A program made the translations under genes and the position numbers. DNA of 64,000 nucleotides from Gyrodactylus bullatarudis (lineage: Eukaryota > Platyhelminthes > Monogenea > Gyrodactylidea > Gyrodactylidae), in assembly GCA_012064415.1 (NCBI GenBank), contig SSNU01000279.1, positions 62,001-126,000 on the forward strand, read 5' to 3'. Positions within the stretch are counted from its first letter, which is position 1; each line of letters opens with the position of its first letter. A model generated the notes under the pieces. It searched no databases. It was not told where the DNA came from and worked only from the letters and a program-made list of their open reading frames with translations. Positions 1 through 11,603 of the stretch are shown here, in pieces.

Positions 1-1611
1 CTAGAGACTCTCTAGACCAATACTCAACTCAGAAGGTGGCAGATGTAGGCGCGTTTCGTTCTCAAAGAATATATATAGTAAAAACCAATATTTGCAAAAA
101 GGTTAGGAAACGATTGATATTCCTTTGGTATCTAGCTAATTTATAGTAGCTTGGTTATGAATTAGGCAAGATATAAATCTGTATTTAACTCTTCAAACAT
201 CCGCCAACATGGTAAAATACAAATCAAAGATTTATCTTCATTACCAAAAGCTTTCTTAACTAACACCTTTCCTATAATATTCAGTCCTTGTGTATTTCTT
301 GGATTTACCCTGTATGTGTTACAGCTAAGAATTCATGTTGCTTGTAAATTTATGTCTAATTTAGTTGTCTACTTATAAAGCTTATGATATTGGAAGGAAT
401 ATGAAAACAGTATTCACAATATTCAATACTTACTGTGTGTGCTTATTTTGAATTTGACATTTTTGCGCGCGCGCGCCCAACAAGAAAAGATAGAGACAGA
501 GGAGAAAAAACAAGGAAAATTTGTCTAATTTCATAGAGATGGTGAAAAGTAAACTGTAATCCTATATTGTATATTGTTTTTATTTATTTTTAGAAATTTC
601 ACAGAAAAAGTCATATGAATTTCAAGTTTCAACATATTCATAAACTGAAGCCCCATGTCATTTCATCTACAAAAAGATTAAACGAATTTTTTATTCGGAA
701 GTCTATTTAATCCATGTAATTCCGATTGATTTTTTAAGTGAACAAGAATGAATCTGTCAAAATTAATAACTTCCAAAGGGTCCTGTATAATTCTTATTTT
801 CAGAACGGCTCATAAAATTTTAAATTGTGCGCCATATTCTTTTGACTCAATTTCAGTGAACCAACCAACCACATTTAATAAACTTTCTTGTAAATTACTA
901 CTAATTTACAATTCCACTATGCATGAGAAAGCAGTTTCAACATAATCTATAACATGCTAAGAATTAATCAGATACTAAATATTTTATCTATAATTCATAA
1001 TTATTAAATCAGGGCAAGATTTGTTCTCGTTCTGTTTCAGAAGGATTCTAATCCCCCTTCCTTTTTGAAATAAAATTTTCTCACCCAAAAGTCTAAAAAT
1101 TGGGATTTGGCGCCAGCTCAATGATCATAAGATTCTTGACTTGATATCAACCAATCTTATTTCAACGACCCAAATACAAACCTCTATATAAGCCTAAATT
1201 GCAATAAGAGAATCTCTCATTTGAAAGAGAAAATAGCAAACAGAAATTTTAAAGCAAAAAAGAGGAAAACTAAAATTCAATTTTCATGTGATGGTATATA
1301 GTTCTTAGAAAGAAATTTAATTGCTTCAGTTAATCTTTCTCTGATCCCTTGAAGATTTCTTCAATTGAAATAAACAATAACTTTAATTTACATGGCGAAA
1401 ATTAAATTTGATAGCATAAGCATAAAACAACCGTAACATCCTGAATCTCACATAAAGAATCGAAATTCATTCAGCTAATTCTTATAACCTCAAAGTCTTA
1501 TTAGGCAGTCTCAATGAAGTTGTGGAAAATTAATCGTATCCTTCAAAATGAGAATTGCATGAAATATTAAGATATTTTTGAAGAAAAACCTCAAAATAAA
1601 TGAAGACTCAC
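1..1611. other. Non-coding stretch, probably intron of the channel gene
   Basis: No supported exon on either strand. The channel gene at 1612-3388 ends with a good donor (GTGAGT on the minus strand), so this is probably its next intron, and the remaining exons lie beyond the left edge. A run of alternating G and C occupies 465-476, a striking sequence in such AT-rich DNA. Confidence 0.5.
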
Positions 1612-3388
1612 TTGTTGATCGACAAATGTTTGAACATTGATCCCGCATAACTCCGAGGAATCTGGAATAAGATCTATTTCTGTTTCAGGTCTCTCTGAAG
1701 TCAAGGTAATTGTTAAATCCTAAGAAAGTAACAAGACTTTTAGAAGAACAAAGGATCTCTGTTAAAGTATATCAGAAAAATTAAGATACTTAGGTAACAA
1801 GCTCAGAGCTTACAATAAGATACCCTTCCCAGCTAAAGATTACAAAATTGAATGAGTTCTTCTCACCAATGATCATTGTCAGAATATCTCAAATCTAACC
1901 TGAATAAATCAATTTGGTTGAAATAGAAACTTTAAATCTTAATTACTTGCACATCTAACGGGAAATCGTTTAACTCCAATGTTTCGAGAAATACCCCTCT
2001 TAAACGTCGACGTTCCACAACCCAAGTCTGATTATTCTCATCCATCTGAGCAAGGATCCAATGCTGTTCCTTTGATTCTGTAAGGATATTTTCAATGTAG
2101 ATTAATGGATTCCAACACTCTTGCAGATCGATTTGACTCAGTTCCTCTGACGTTTTCCCATCAAGTCTAGGCTCTCGCCACTTTGACTGTATGAATGCAT
2201 CAGCATGATATAGTTCTTTTAATGTGTCTATTTCGCCGATTTTGAGGAAGACCACTCGGACCTCTACGATTACCTAAGGAAATTCTTTAATCATAATTCA
2301 TGCAAAAACAAGTTGAATGAGATAAAATAAAAGACTCAAGAGTCAGTCATTGATTTGACGATTTTTTGGAGAAAAATGCCAATTTATTAAAACCCTTTCG
2401 ATACCATAGCTAAACGAAGAAAGTTTCAAGTTTTATTTGATGTCAAAAGGGATATCTTATGAATTTCATTTAATCTGATTACGAAAAAAACTTGGACATT
2501 AAAGATTTAAGGTAAAAATGTGTTTGAAATTTGCCTCATTTTACAAGAGACTCTTAATGGATCTGCTTATTTATTTCATGCATAAAAATATAACTTGCTC
2601 TAAATTAATTGAATTAACTAAATTGATTAGTTTGATAATCTCGATCAAAAAGGATCATGAATTTAGGAGTTCTACTTCTCTCTGAGAAAGCTCAAATATC
2701 GATGGCAGTCTCATGCCTAGCTAGCGAAAATTTAGTATGATAGCCAATTTATATAGTTTGTACTACCAAAAATAATCATGAAAAGATGTTTTTAAAATCA
2801 TTGGAAAACGTCAGTTTGAACATAAAGGTCATATCGAAAGGGTTAAAGATGTCTTACCTTTTCTCTACGTTTTGATAATCGTTCACGCTGGGTAAAAACT
2901 TTATCCATATCTACAGCATTTTCAGTGGAATAGATCTCTGTCTGGTTATTTCTTCGATTCTTATGATGAGGACGATTTTGAGCATACTCTGTAAATTTCA
3001 CTGGACTTTTTTCTGGAATTGTCTTATTTTGGCCCTCACTGCTTCGTCTAGAGATGGCCTTTATTTGATCTGCACAGACGATTGAAACTCTCCTATCACC
3101 AGCCTCATAATATTCCGGCTTCTGTGAATTATTAAAAGAGATTTTCTTTTTATCCTCGATGATACTTTTGATTGAATCCAATGCAACAATAAACTTTGTC
3201 AAATTCTCACTTTCCTGTGAACCTTCCAAGACTCTTTCTGACATCCGACTGTTACAATAACTTGTGGATAAGTCTTCAAAAGAACTCGATGTCGTTGTAG
3301 ATTCAGTGCTCAGATGTGGCGGGGTTTGTTGATTTTGCTTATTTAAAATATCCTGAAGGAATAATTTATTAAATGATATTGTCGTCAT
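1612..3388 (-). CDS. Atypical pentameric (Cys-loop superfamily) ligand-gated ion channel subunit, partial
   Basis: Three exons join in phase 0: 3388-2858, 2273-1947 and 1719-1612 (introns 584 and 227 nt, GT-AG). Exon 1 gives 177 hydrophilic Ser/Thr/Asn-rich residues with no signal peptide. Exons 2-3 give the start of a ligand-binding domain: FLKIGEIDTL, then ADAFIQSKWREP, WNPLIYIENILTE and RGVFLETLELNDFPLDVQ running into DLTITLTSERPE. The last two blocks match the F-x-x-x-LEL-x-x-FP-x-D-x-Q-x-L strand of the Cys-loop receptor fold, and FLKIGEIDTL resembles an atypical invertebrate group of this superfamily. The membrane segments lie off the left edge, so channel function and ion selectivity cannot be judged. 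The start codon is the first ATG of the open exon and is not certain. Confidence 0.72.
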
Positions 3389-5385
3389 CAGATTATTATT
3401 AGCTGATTAGAAAATTTATTAATATCTGGATAAGTAAATTTTGTTGAAAAACCCTTGGAAAAAAACTGTAAGGATATTTATGTGCATGAAGAGGATTAAA
3501 GTCTACCAATGAAGTGTGTAGACATTTGTATATGAATTTGGGAATAGACACAAATAGATACAGCCCTGAATGAATAGACCCAATCAAAATATTTTCCTAT
3601 GAATGGCTATGAACTTTTATTATTATTATTTCTTCTTCTTCTTTAAGAAGAAAAAACTTTAAAATGAGAATTCGTTAACGATGTGAAAATGTACATCATG
3701 TTTTAGAATAAAAGCTCGTGTGAAGAATTTCAGTTTTTGCATTTGAGTTTTTTTCAATTACACAATCTTCCAAATCTTTCATACTCAGGGATATTTTCTA
3801 GTTTTCTAGAGGATCTTTTGCTTATTACAAATATTAATTATTAAAGAAATTCTACCATAGAGTTTTCGAGTTGTCTGGCTTTGGAATTGTAGATTAATTC
3901 GATTGAGTGTTGTTAGCTTTGGATACCTCGAGGTCTACTGCATTCAAATTGGGGTACATTATTTTCCTAGAACATGCTGAAAATTTGCTATTTTACTAAT
4001 CGTTCTACTATTGATAACTCATCACCAAAATTATAAATATTTCAATTCTCTAATGAATCTTGAGCTTTTAATTCACAGAAAGCGCACTAAATTTTTCTTC
4101 ATATTTTTCATTTTAATGTAAGCGAGTCGAATAGCTTTGCTTTGTTTTATTAGATCAATCTATTCTATGAAAATTTTGAATTTTATCTTCGAATATTTTA
4201 AATGACCTTTTATGTTCATTTTTAAAAACACAAAACAGTAATAGGAAATTTTCCGCCTGAGATGAATCACAGGAATGAGACAAGAGATCTACAGTGTATA
4301 AGTTTCCCCCTTCAAACGTTGTAATATCTCCACTTTCATACACAAAATTCTTCAATGTATATTTTTTTTCAATCAGTTTTATTACAAACAGGAAAATTGT
4401 ATATATTCAGGAAGGCACACGAGGTTTTCTATTTCTATACTTATCTTCATCGTGTAAGCTGTTTTCAATTTTATTTTTTGAAAAAATACTTTTTCGATTC
4501 TTGTATAATTGAAAGCATAGCTGTAAGACACTAGGAAAAAGCATTTTCCCCTGTGTTCCCAATTACAATTTTGAAAGACATAAACTTTAGTATGCAATGT
4601 CTTTAATCTAAAAAATTTATTCATCCAGTTCTGTTCTGTTTTTAGATGTAACTTTAGACAAATTAAAATAACAGACATTAATTTTAGATTGTTTATTTTA
4701 ATGTTTCAGCTGAAAATTTCAAGTTTTTTTAGTAAATTGAATAAATATTTTACAAATTACCAAGTTGAATAATAATTGTTAAGTTCAATTTTAATCGATA
4801 ATTATAAATATATTATTACCTATACTTGAAAGTAGTTCGACGAATATTAAAAAGGTTTTGATAACCCTGAATTATCAAGGCATCTTTCTGAATTTTTTCG
4901 AGCCAGCATTGCTGCCATGTAATTCTAATTCCGATGAATTTTTCAGATGAAATTCACTCTATTACCATTGATTGATAGACGCTCGGAAATAAGGCAACAT
5001 AAGATTTTTTACATAAAAATATTCTTGATTTCCTCAATGAACTAATTAGATATGATACAATCAAGATTGGCATCTTATTCGGTATCAAACTACTACGAAC
5101 AAACAATCTTTTATTAAAAGCTACACTTGTTTAGTAGCTGCTACAGTTTTCTCTAGATTTCTTCCTTAATTAAAGAATGAATGTTTTGCTTAAGTGAAAA
5201 AGATTAATCTTGTGTATCAAATTGCTAGGATCTTTTTATTTTAGTTTTTGATTTTCCTTGTATAGTGGTGTTCCTGATAAATGGAGTTTGATCCATTTCC
5301 AACCTTCAAATCAACAAAAATGTTTATTATTTGCTTGTTCTCAAACCTTACCCATGAGTCTAGAATCGAGTAATAATAATATACT
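3389..5385. other. Intergenic, nothing recognised
   Basis: This lies upstream of the channel gene. Short open frames occur on both strands, but none has a recognisable motif, splice context or composition different from random AT-rich sequence. Short TAT/CTT-rich simple sequence is present near 3616-3660. Confidence 0.5.
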
Positions 5386-5582
5386 TGATGAAGTTCAGTG
5401 GCTTATCTATAGAACATTTGCCCCATCTTGTTTTGCAGTAATTTTTCTGAATGACAAAGAGACTTGCGGGGAGTTTCCATGTCATCGATAATAAAAAGAC
5501 CAACACGATTCAAAGTAAACTTAGAGAGAAATAAGAGGGGGCAACTGTTCTCTGATTTAACCAGTTCGGCAATATTACCGTT
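5386..5582. repeat. Dispersed repeat, inverted partner at 28288-28500
   Basis: Positions 5476-5560 match 28288-28372 in reverse complement with only a few differences over about 85 bp. The neighbouring 5390-5470 matches 28420-28500. It is an interspersed repeat of unknown class. An open frame across it (5258-5491) is not conserved as protein in the second copy, so I do not call a gene. Confidence 0.75.
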
Positions 5583-6071
5583 CTAAAAATGTATATCTAA
5601 AAGTTTAAAAAAATGAAAAAATAGCACCAAGTCGAAATTTTTCCAAAATTATTTCCAATTATTTTTCTTATATCAGATGAGCCAGGGTTTTTATTGAAAA
5701 GTAGACCGAAAGAGATACAGTCCAATTAGATTATAATATTCTCAAGACATAAATAATTGAAATATGAATTATACAAGTCCTATAACTGGAATTTTACTGT
5801 AGTAAGTGCATCAAATTTTAATATGGAATAACAAAGAATTAAACTAAATTAAGTTATATTGAAATGATTCTTTAATTTCAATAAAAAATATCCTAAAGAT
5901 TTCAATAAAATCAATAAACGAGAATCCCGTGTACATGGTGAGACTCATAAGTTTATTTAAAGATATATTCATTTTTGATCATAAATTCTTCAGGGAACTG
6001 TTCGGCATAGATAGACTAAAAAACCTTGCCACTTGCAATATTTCGAATACATGTTTTGTGAGTCCAAACTA

Positions 6072-6708
6072 AAGCTAGATGAATTTACCATTTTTACAAA
6101 AAACTCAATATTTTTCTCCGGATTCACAGAAAGTATTAATTTTTAAATTCATAAGCTAATAAGATGTGGATATTCGAAAAAATTCAATCTGACCAAAATT
6201 AGGCCGTTTTTCGAATTTCGAAAATGTATCAAATTTCCACTTTTTCAAATTTTTTTATCGATTTCGATGATTCAAAACTATGAAGTGATGATATTTGAGA
6301 TCAACATTAGACAAAGAATTCGAGGATCTTACTGTTTCCGAGAAAAAGTTGAGATTTTGGATAATTCGCCTTCGAGATAATCGAAAATTCACATTGTTCG
6401 ATTTCCCACAGTAATGACGAACTTCAGTGAGCTTCTACAGGTGAATTCGAATTCTTCGTTCAATGTTGATTCCAAATATCAGCACTTAACTGCTTCAAAT
6501 AATCGAAATCGACAAAAAAAATTGAGTTCAAAAGTTGAATAAGTGGAAATTTGATACATTTTCGAAATTCCTAATTTTGGTCTGATTGAATTTTTTCGAT
6601 TTTTTTTTCGTTTAAGAACTCAAAAAATTATTATTTTTTGTGAATCCGGAGAAAAATATTGAGTTTTTTGTAAAAATAGTAAATTCTCATCTTCATGTCA
6701 GTTAGGTT
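6072..6708. repeat. Fold-back (nearly palindromic) element, family A
   Basis: The left end (6080-6128) contains AAAAACTCAATATTTTTCTC followed by CGGATTCAC. The right end (6646-6705) is its reverse complement and ends in ATCTTCATGTCA. Inner blocks (about 6205-6250 and 6530-6585) are inverted copies too, so almost the whole element folds on itself around about 6400. A second full copy lies at 57214-57906. Isolated end sequences recur near 11655, 29262, 35940 and 36960. No coding capacity is seen. It is probably a non-autonomous DNA transposon (MITE/fold-back type). Confidence 0.8.
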
Positions 6709-6847
6709 TTATCAGGTTAATCTAAATGTTTTTTATTCCAATCTTAATCTTTATTTTCCTTCGAGAGATAAATTATATTATCAGAATTATTACCATTTAA
6801 AAAATCTCAAAAAGCTTCATTAAATTCAATCTGAGGAAGAACAAGAG

Positions 6848-7960
6848 TATAGTGGTCGAATTAATATGTGAGGCACTTCTAATATTTATGATTCACGACT
6901 TATCTTAAATAATTTATTTTTCTAATCATGACCATTTGGTTCATAGAAAAATTTTCTATCGAATGATACCTAGATGAAGTTGTTACCTATCATAACTTTT
7001 CTAGTAAAGGTAAATATTCTATTTTTCATTGAAATTGAAAACGAAAAAATATGTGAAGCACTTTTAATCCTCTATATTTAGTGTACTTTTCGCTGAAAAA
7101 AACCTGAGATAACATTATAATCTATAATTTTATAAATTTATTCAGATTTCTCAATATATATAGAGAATAATTCTAAAGTTATTGAAAAATTCTCTAAAGT
7201 TCTCTTTAATGAGGTCTGAAAAATGCCCAAAACGTTCAGAATAACATAAATAATAACATGAATATTCGATCTGAATGAATCAAGGACAAATAATGTCAAA
7301 GCGACTTTTGGGATAAAATCATAGTTTCTAATGAGGAAAAGTTTGATATGGATGAACCTGATGGCTTAAGCTGCCATTGGTGCTCAGATGGTAAGGATCC
7401 CAAGAAAATACTGAACTTCGAACATGGTGAAGCTTCAATTATGATATGATCAGCAATGATTTTATCAGGAACCTAACCATTAATTATTGTTGATGGAAAA
7501 TTGTACTCAGAAAATCATCAGGAAATTTCAATTGATACCGCTTAAACACTAAAAAATAGATTAATAGGAAATTTTTAAATCTCAACACGTTAAATCATAC
7601 GAGAAACAGCTTCAAAATATCGATGAACTAAAGTTTGAAAATTAAAATAATTGTTGAGAATTTTATGATTACAATCTAGAAGATTCAATTTTTAAAATAA
7701 TTTTCGAAATCTTTCAGGAGAAGCAGAATTTTTATTCTAATAAAAAGTGCTTCACATATTTTTTCGTTTTCAATTTCAATGAAAAATAGAATATTTACCT
7801 TTACTAGAAAAGTTATGATAGGTAACAACTTCATCTAGGTATCATTCGATAGAAAATTTTTCTATGAACCAAATGGTCATGATTAGAAAAATAAATTATT
7901 TAAGATAAGTCGTGAATCATAAATATTAGAAGTGCCTCACATATTAATTCGACCACTATA
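6848..7960. mobile_element. Tc1/mariner-type DNA transposon fossil with long terminal inverted repeats
   Basis: The ends are mirror images: TATAGTGGTCGAATTAATAT at 6848 and its reverse complement finishing at 7960. The two arms (about 6848-7070 and 7737-7960) are near-identical inverted repeats of about 220 bp, bounded by TA as expected for Tc1/mariner target duplication. The interior at 7300-7540 translates on the plus strand to a decayed transposase: VSNEEKFDMDEPDG, then CHWCSDGKDPKK and HGEASIMI, interrupted by stop codons. This resembles the catalytic-core stretch of Tc1/Tc3 transposases (S-D-E-x-x-F-x-x-D-G-P-D-G then G-G-x-S-x-M-x-W). The transposase is broken. The arms look much better preserved than the core. 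Confidence 0.85.
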
Positions 7961-9990
7961 TCATACATATCTAATTGACATTTCGCGAATTTGGTCATCT
8001 TGTCTAATTTGCCAAGACCAAGAATACTTCCTTCTCCTAAAGAAACATTGGATCGAGAGGAGTTTTGTTGAAGATTCGACTATTAAATTATGTTATGTAA
8101 TAATAATAATTTTAAATTAATATTAGTGTTACATATAAGTAGTATAATTATTATCTGTGAAATTTCATCATAAGATCTTAAAATATGATTTTAGTGTTCT
8201 GATATTTGAGGCCCTAATTACTATACAATCACTTCACTATTTTTCAAGAAATACTATACTCTCCTCTTCCTTATCATTTTTCTACAGATTAGTGTGTGGA
8301 AATTTCTATTCCTGCAAAATAATATTTCTGTAAAAATGCTTATTTAAGGATTCTATATTACAGGTAATTTTACAGATATTTTTGAAGAAATTGCGACAAA
8401 TTGAATTTCTGTAAAAATGAAATAATTCCTACAGATGGACGCATTCAACATAGTCAGGTAGTAAGCGAACAACGTTATGGTCAATTCGTTTTCAAACTCA
8501 TTAGTGCTACATTTCAAACGTACTCGTCTGCCTGTTCATATTTCGAAAAGCAAAACAACATAGAAATTAAAGAAAAAATCATATCTTCGAATGTAAACTT
8601 GATTATAATTATTATCCTTTAATTTTTTTTTTTTTTTAATTTTTTAGTGTAAAATTTTTAACGAGAACACGTCTACATCTGCCATCGTGAGTTGAAAGTT
8701 GCTTGAATCTCTTAACGGATTCGACACTAACATCTATAGTTGTGAGAAGACAATCTCCATCAAGTTAGATTAAATATTAATAATCTGTGGCCACACTTGG
8801 CTGGTAGGTTAAATGAAAGAAAAAGATTCAAATTTTAGTGTGAAACTAGGCTATAATTGTTTATTCAACAGTTACAGCTGCATATCAATTTTTTCCTTCA
8901 AGAACGCATGTAATCCACTTTTACGCTATGAAAAAATCTAATCTTTAAAATAGGTCTATTTGATGCCATAATTTCTTAAAAGTTGATTTTTCTTCATATG
9001 ATTTTAAGAATTTTTGTAAAAATGATACTATATTCATACTATTAACTAGCTTTATTTATGTCCTTTTATCAGTGAAACTATTTTCTTGAATTGAGAGTCT
9101 CAATACAAATTTTCATCATCTTAATAATACCAAATAATGAAAAAAGATATTTTCATGTGTTTTGATAGAATACTAATTTACATTGCACTCTGTTATTGGT
9201 TATCAGTTTGATAATGTTAAAAGCTTTTTCAGAAAAAAAAACAATCCAATCAATAAGACCAATCTCTCCAAAGCATGAAGTATACTTTGGAAATGTCCTT
9301 TGTCCAGTATCTTAGATTTTTCATTGTAAAAACCCAAAATTTAAAGAAGTGATTTCTCCTTCTTGAAAAGATTGGCTGATAATTTCTAAGTTTGAAATTC
9401 TAACTGATGAATTCAATCAAAAATAAATTGACAACAAGCAGGTTAAAGCAGGATGTTTCTTTTTGAATTTATAAGAAACTGAAGGACATATATGTCACTG
9501 TAAATTTGCTGACTCAAGTTTTTGGAATATTTGTATATCTATCCCCACTATGCATATTTACGGTAAGTATACTTACTTACAGTTAGTATGCTTACTTAAT
9601 TATTTTTAAATTTAAGCCCTCAATAGTTTTATCATAAATATATTCTAGCATAAATAAGACACTTTTTTGTCACTCTTAGAGCATGTTAAAAAGTGTATGA
9701 ATTCATGGGGGGGGGTTAAACTTGAAACTTCTATAAAAGAAGATAAAAAATTTCTTCATAAATAGGAACTATTGTCTACTTTATAAAAAATATTAATTTC
9801 GACACTTGACTTATAACATGATCGATAAAAAATTCAAACTTACAGAATGTAATGATCTTAAAAACATTAAAACCATAATGTCTCATATTTAGTCAAAGAG
9901 TCTCGCTAGTCTTCAAAAATCCCAGAATATTAACGAAATCTGAATCAGAGAAAAATGATCTAAAATTAGTTTTACAATAAAATTTATTAA
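7961..9990. other. Intergenic, nothing recognised
   Basis: Only short unsupported open frames. A run of nine G at 9707-9715 is the one notable simple sequence. Confidence 0.5.
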
Positions 9991-9994
9991 AACT

Positions 9995-11255
9995 TAGGTC
10001 AATATTAGGATTCTCAGCCATGGTCATCCAAACGTTTCGACGGTGATTGTCTTCACACGCCTTCTTCAGTGGTACGACGAGTTTATCAAAAACAAAATAC
10101 TACTTATATACTTTCATGAATTCATCCCTATCAGTTTTGTCCAATCAGATGAGAGAAAAGAATAATACAAGAGGCTGACCTATGATAATAAAGTATTGAT
10201 AATCAGAAAAGAATAGGGGTATAATTTTTCATCAGATTTAATTTAACTTCCTTCTTTTGCCAAAAAGCTGAATCCAACACTGCTCAATGTTCACTTCACC
10301 AACATTTCCATTAAAAGTATCATTATTGCCAATTTCTAGAGCTTCATGAATCAGCCTCTTTCTAAAGTTTTTTTGTACACTAAGAATTTTAACCTCCTCA
10401 AAATTGATTTTATGCTCATTATTGTTTAGAATATGTTGAAAAACATGTGATTTATTATCGTTTCTTAAAATACTGTTCTTATGTTCTTTAATTCTAGTCT
10501 TAAAATTTCTGCCAGTTTGACCAATATAACTTTTATCACAGCTACACTTTAATCTGTAAATACCACAGCCTTCAAGGATGTTATTTTCATTTTTGGAAAT
10601 TGTATCAACAAGACTTATATTATTTTTAAAAACAACCTTAAAATTATATTTTTTATAAATTTTAGATAACAAAATATTGAGTGGGCTATGTTCTAAAACA
10701 ATAATTTTTTTAGTGTCTAAATTTTGATTTTTAATGTTTTTAGGTGAATAAAATTTATTAAAAATCTCTTCCTTAATTCTATCGATCATTTTTGTAGGGT
10801 AGCTATTTTTATTTAAAATAACTGTTAAATTTCTAAGTTCCACATCCCACTGCTCTTTATCTGTGAGACGTAATGTTCTCAAGATTTCACCACGAACTAC
10901 ATTTTCTTTGTACAAGATAGGTGTGTTACTTTTGAAATTCAACAGTATATTTTTATTACAAGGTTTTCTATAAATAGATTTAGAGATTTTGTTATCCTTA
11001 AGAGTTAAACTTAGATCTAGATATTTTATGTTATCATTAATACCCTCCTCAAACGTAAATTTTAGCTTAGGAAACTTAAATCTAAGTAAGAAGATAATAT
11101 CGATGATATCTTTCTTACTCTTATCTGTAATGATAAGGTAGTCATCTAAATATCTGGTCAGTAAAATAGTATTAAGAGAGTCATTAATAAATTTATCAAC
11201 TAAAGACATGTAAAAATTAGCAAAAAATGATGAAAGAGGATTACCCATAGCTAAG
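9995..11255 (-). mobile_element. Penelope-like retroelement, 5'-truncated
   Basis: A Penelope-like element keeps the 3' half of its reverse transcriptase and a C-terminal GIY-YIG endonuclease, followed by about 240 bp of 3' non-coding sequence (9995-10237). The 5' half is lost abruptly at about 11255, just upstream of the RT block reading LAMGNPLSSFFANFYM. At that point the element abuts an inverted-repeat hairpin (11256-11603). Truncation at the 5' side is usual for target-primed retroelements. The exact 3' boundary is an estimate. Confidence 0.85.
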
Positions 11256-11455
11256 GGTTCCACTTTCAGGATCTGAAGAAAAAATATTTGAAAAAAATCA
11301 GATTTTAAGAAAGTTATGGCATATTTCAAATCTAGCGATGGCGCCGGATTCCTATTTTTTGAACTTTGAGTTAATAATTTTTGTTGATTTAAAAGTGAGA
11401 GAGATTTTAAAACCGTATTGACTAATCGTGATCCTAAAAATAAACTTTTGATCAC
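10238..11455 (-). pseudogene. Penelope-like RT/GIY-YIG protein fragment fused to hairpin-derived sequence
   Basis: The open frame has 405 codons. Residues 1-66 come from the adjoining hairpin repeat, not from the element. From about residue 67 it is a Penelope reverse transcriptase: MGNPLSSFFANFYM (about 70-83), then RYLDDYLIIT (101-110) holding the Y-x-D-D catalytic aspartates. The C-terminus from residue 296 carries GCGIYRLKCSCDKSYIGQTG and R-x-KEH, the GIY-YIG nuclease with its cysteine motif. The fingers/palm motifs before YLDD are missing, so it cannot be a working reverse transcriptase. The frame is otherwise uninterrupted for about 340 codons, suggesting fairly recent insertion. Confidence 0.85.
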
Positions 11456-11603
11456 TCTCTCACTTTTAAATCAACAAAAATTATTAACTCAAAGTTCAAA
11501 AAAATAGGAATCCGGCGCCATCGCTAGATTTGAAATATGCCATAACTTTCTTAAAATCTGATTTTTTTCAAATATTTTTTCTTCAGATCCTGAAAGTGGA
11601 ACC
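11256..11603. repeat. Inverted repeat hairpin abutting the Penelope-like element
   Basis: Positions 11256-11403 and 11455-11603 are reverse complements, about 148 bp each with essentially one indel, separated by 51 bp. The sequence contains the block AATCAACAAAAATTATTAAC related to a dispersed repeat (family B) at 18246-18310, 28600-28660, 34480-34540 and 51460-51510. It forms the artificial N-terminus of the retroelement open frame. Confidence 0.85.

Noticed and set aside
5258..5491. 77-codon plus-strand frame
   Set aside because: Lies across a dispersed repeat; the equivalent frame is not conserved in the copy at 28.3 kb.
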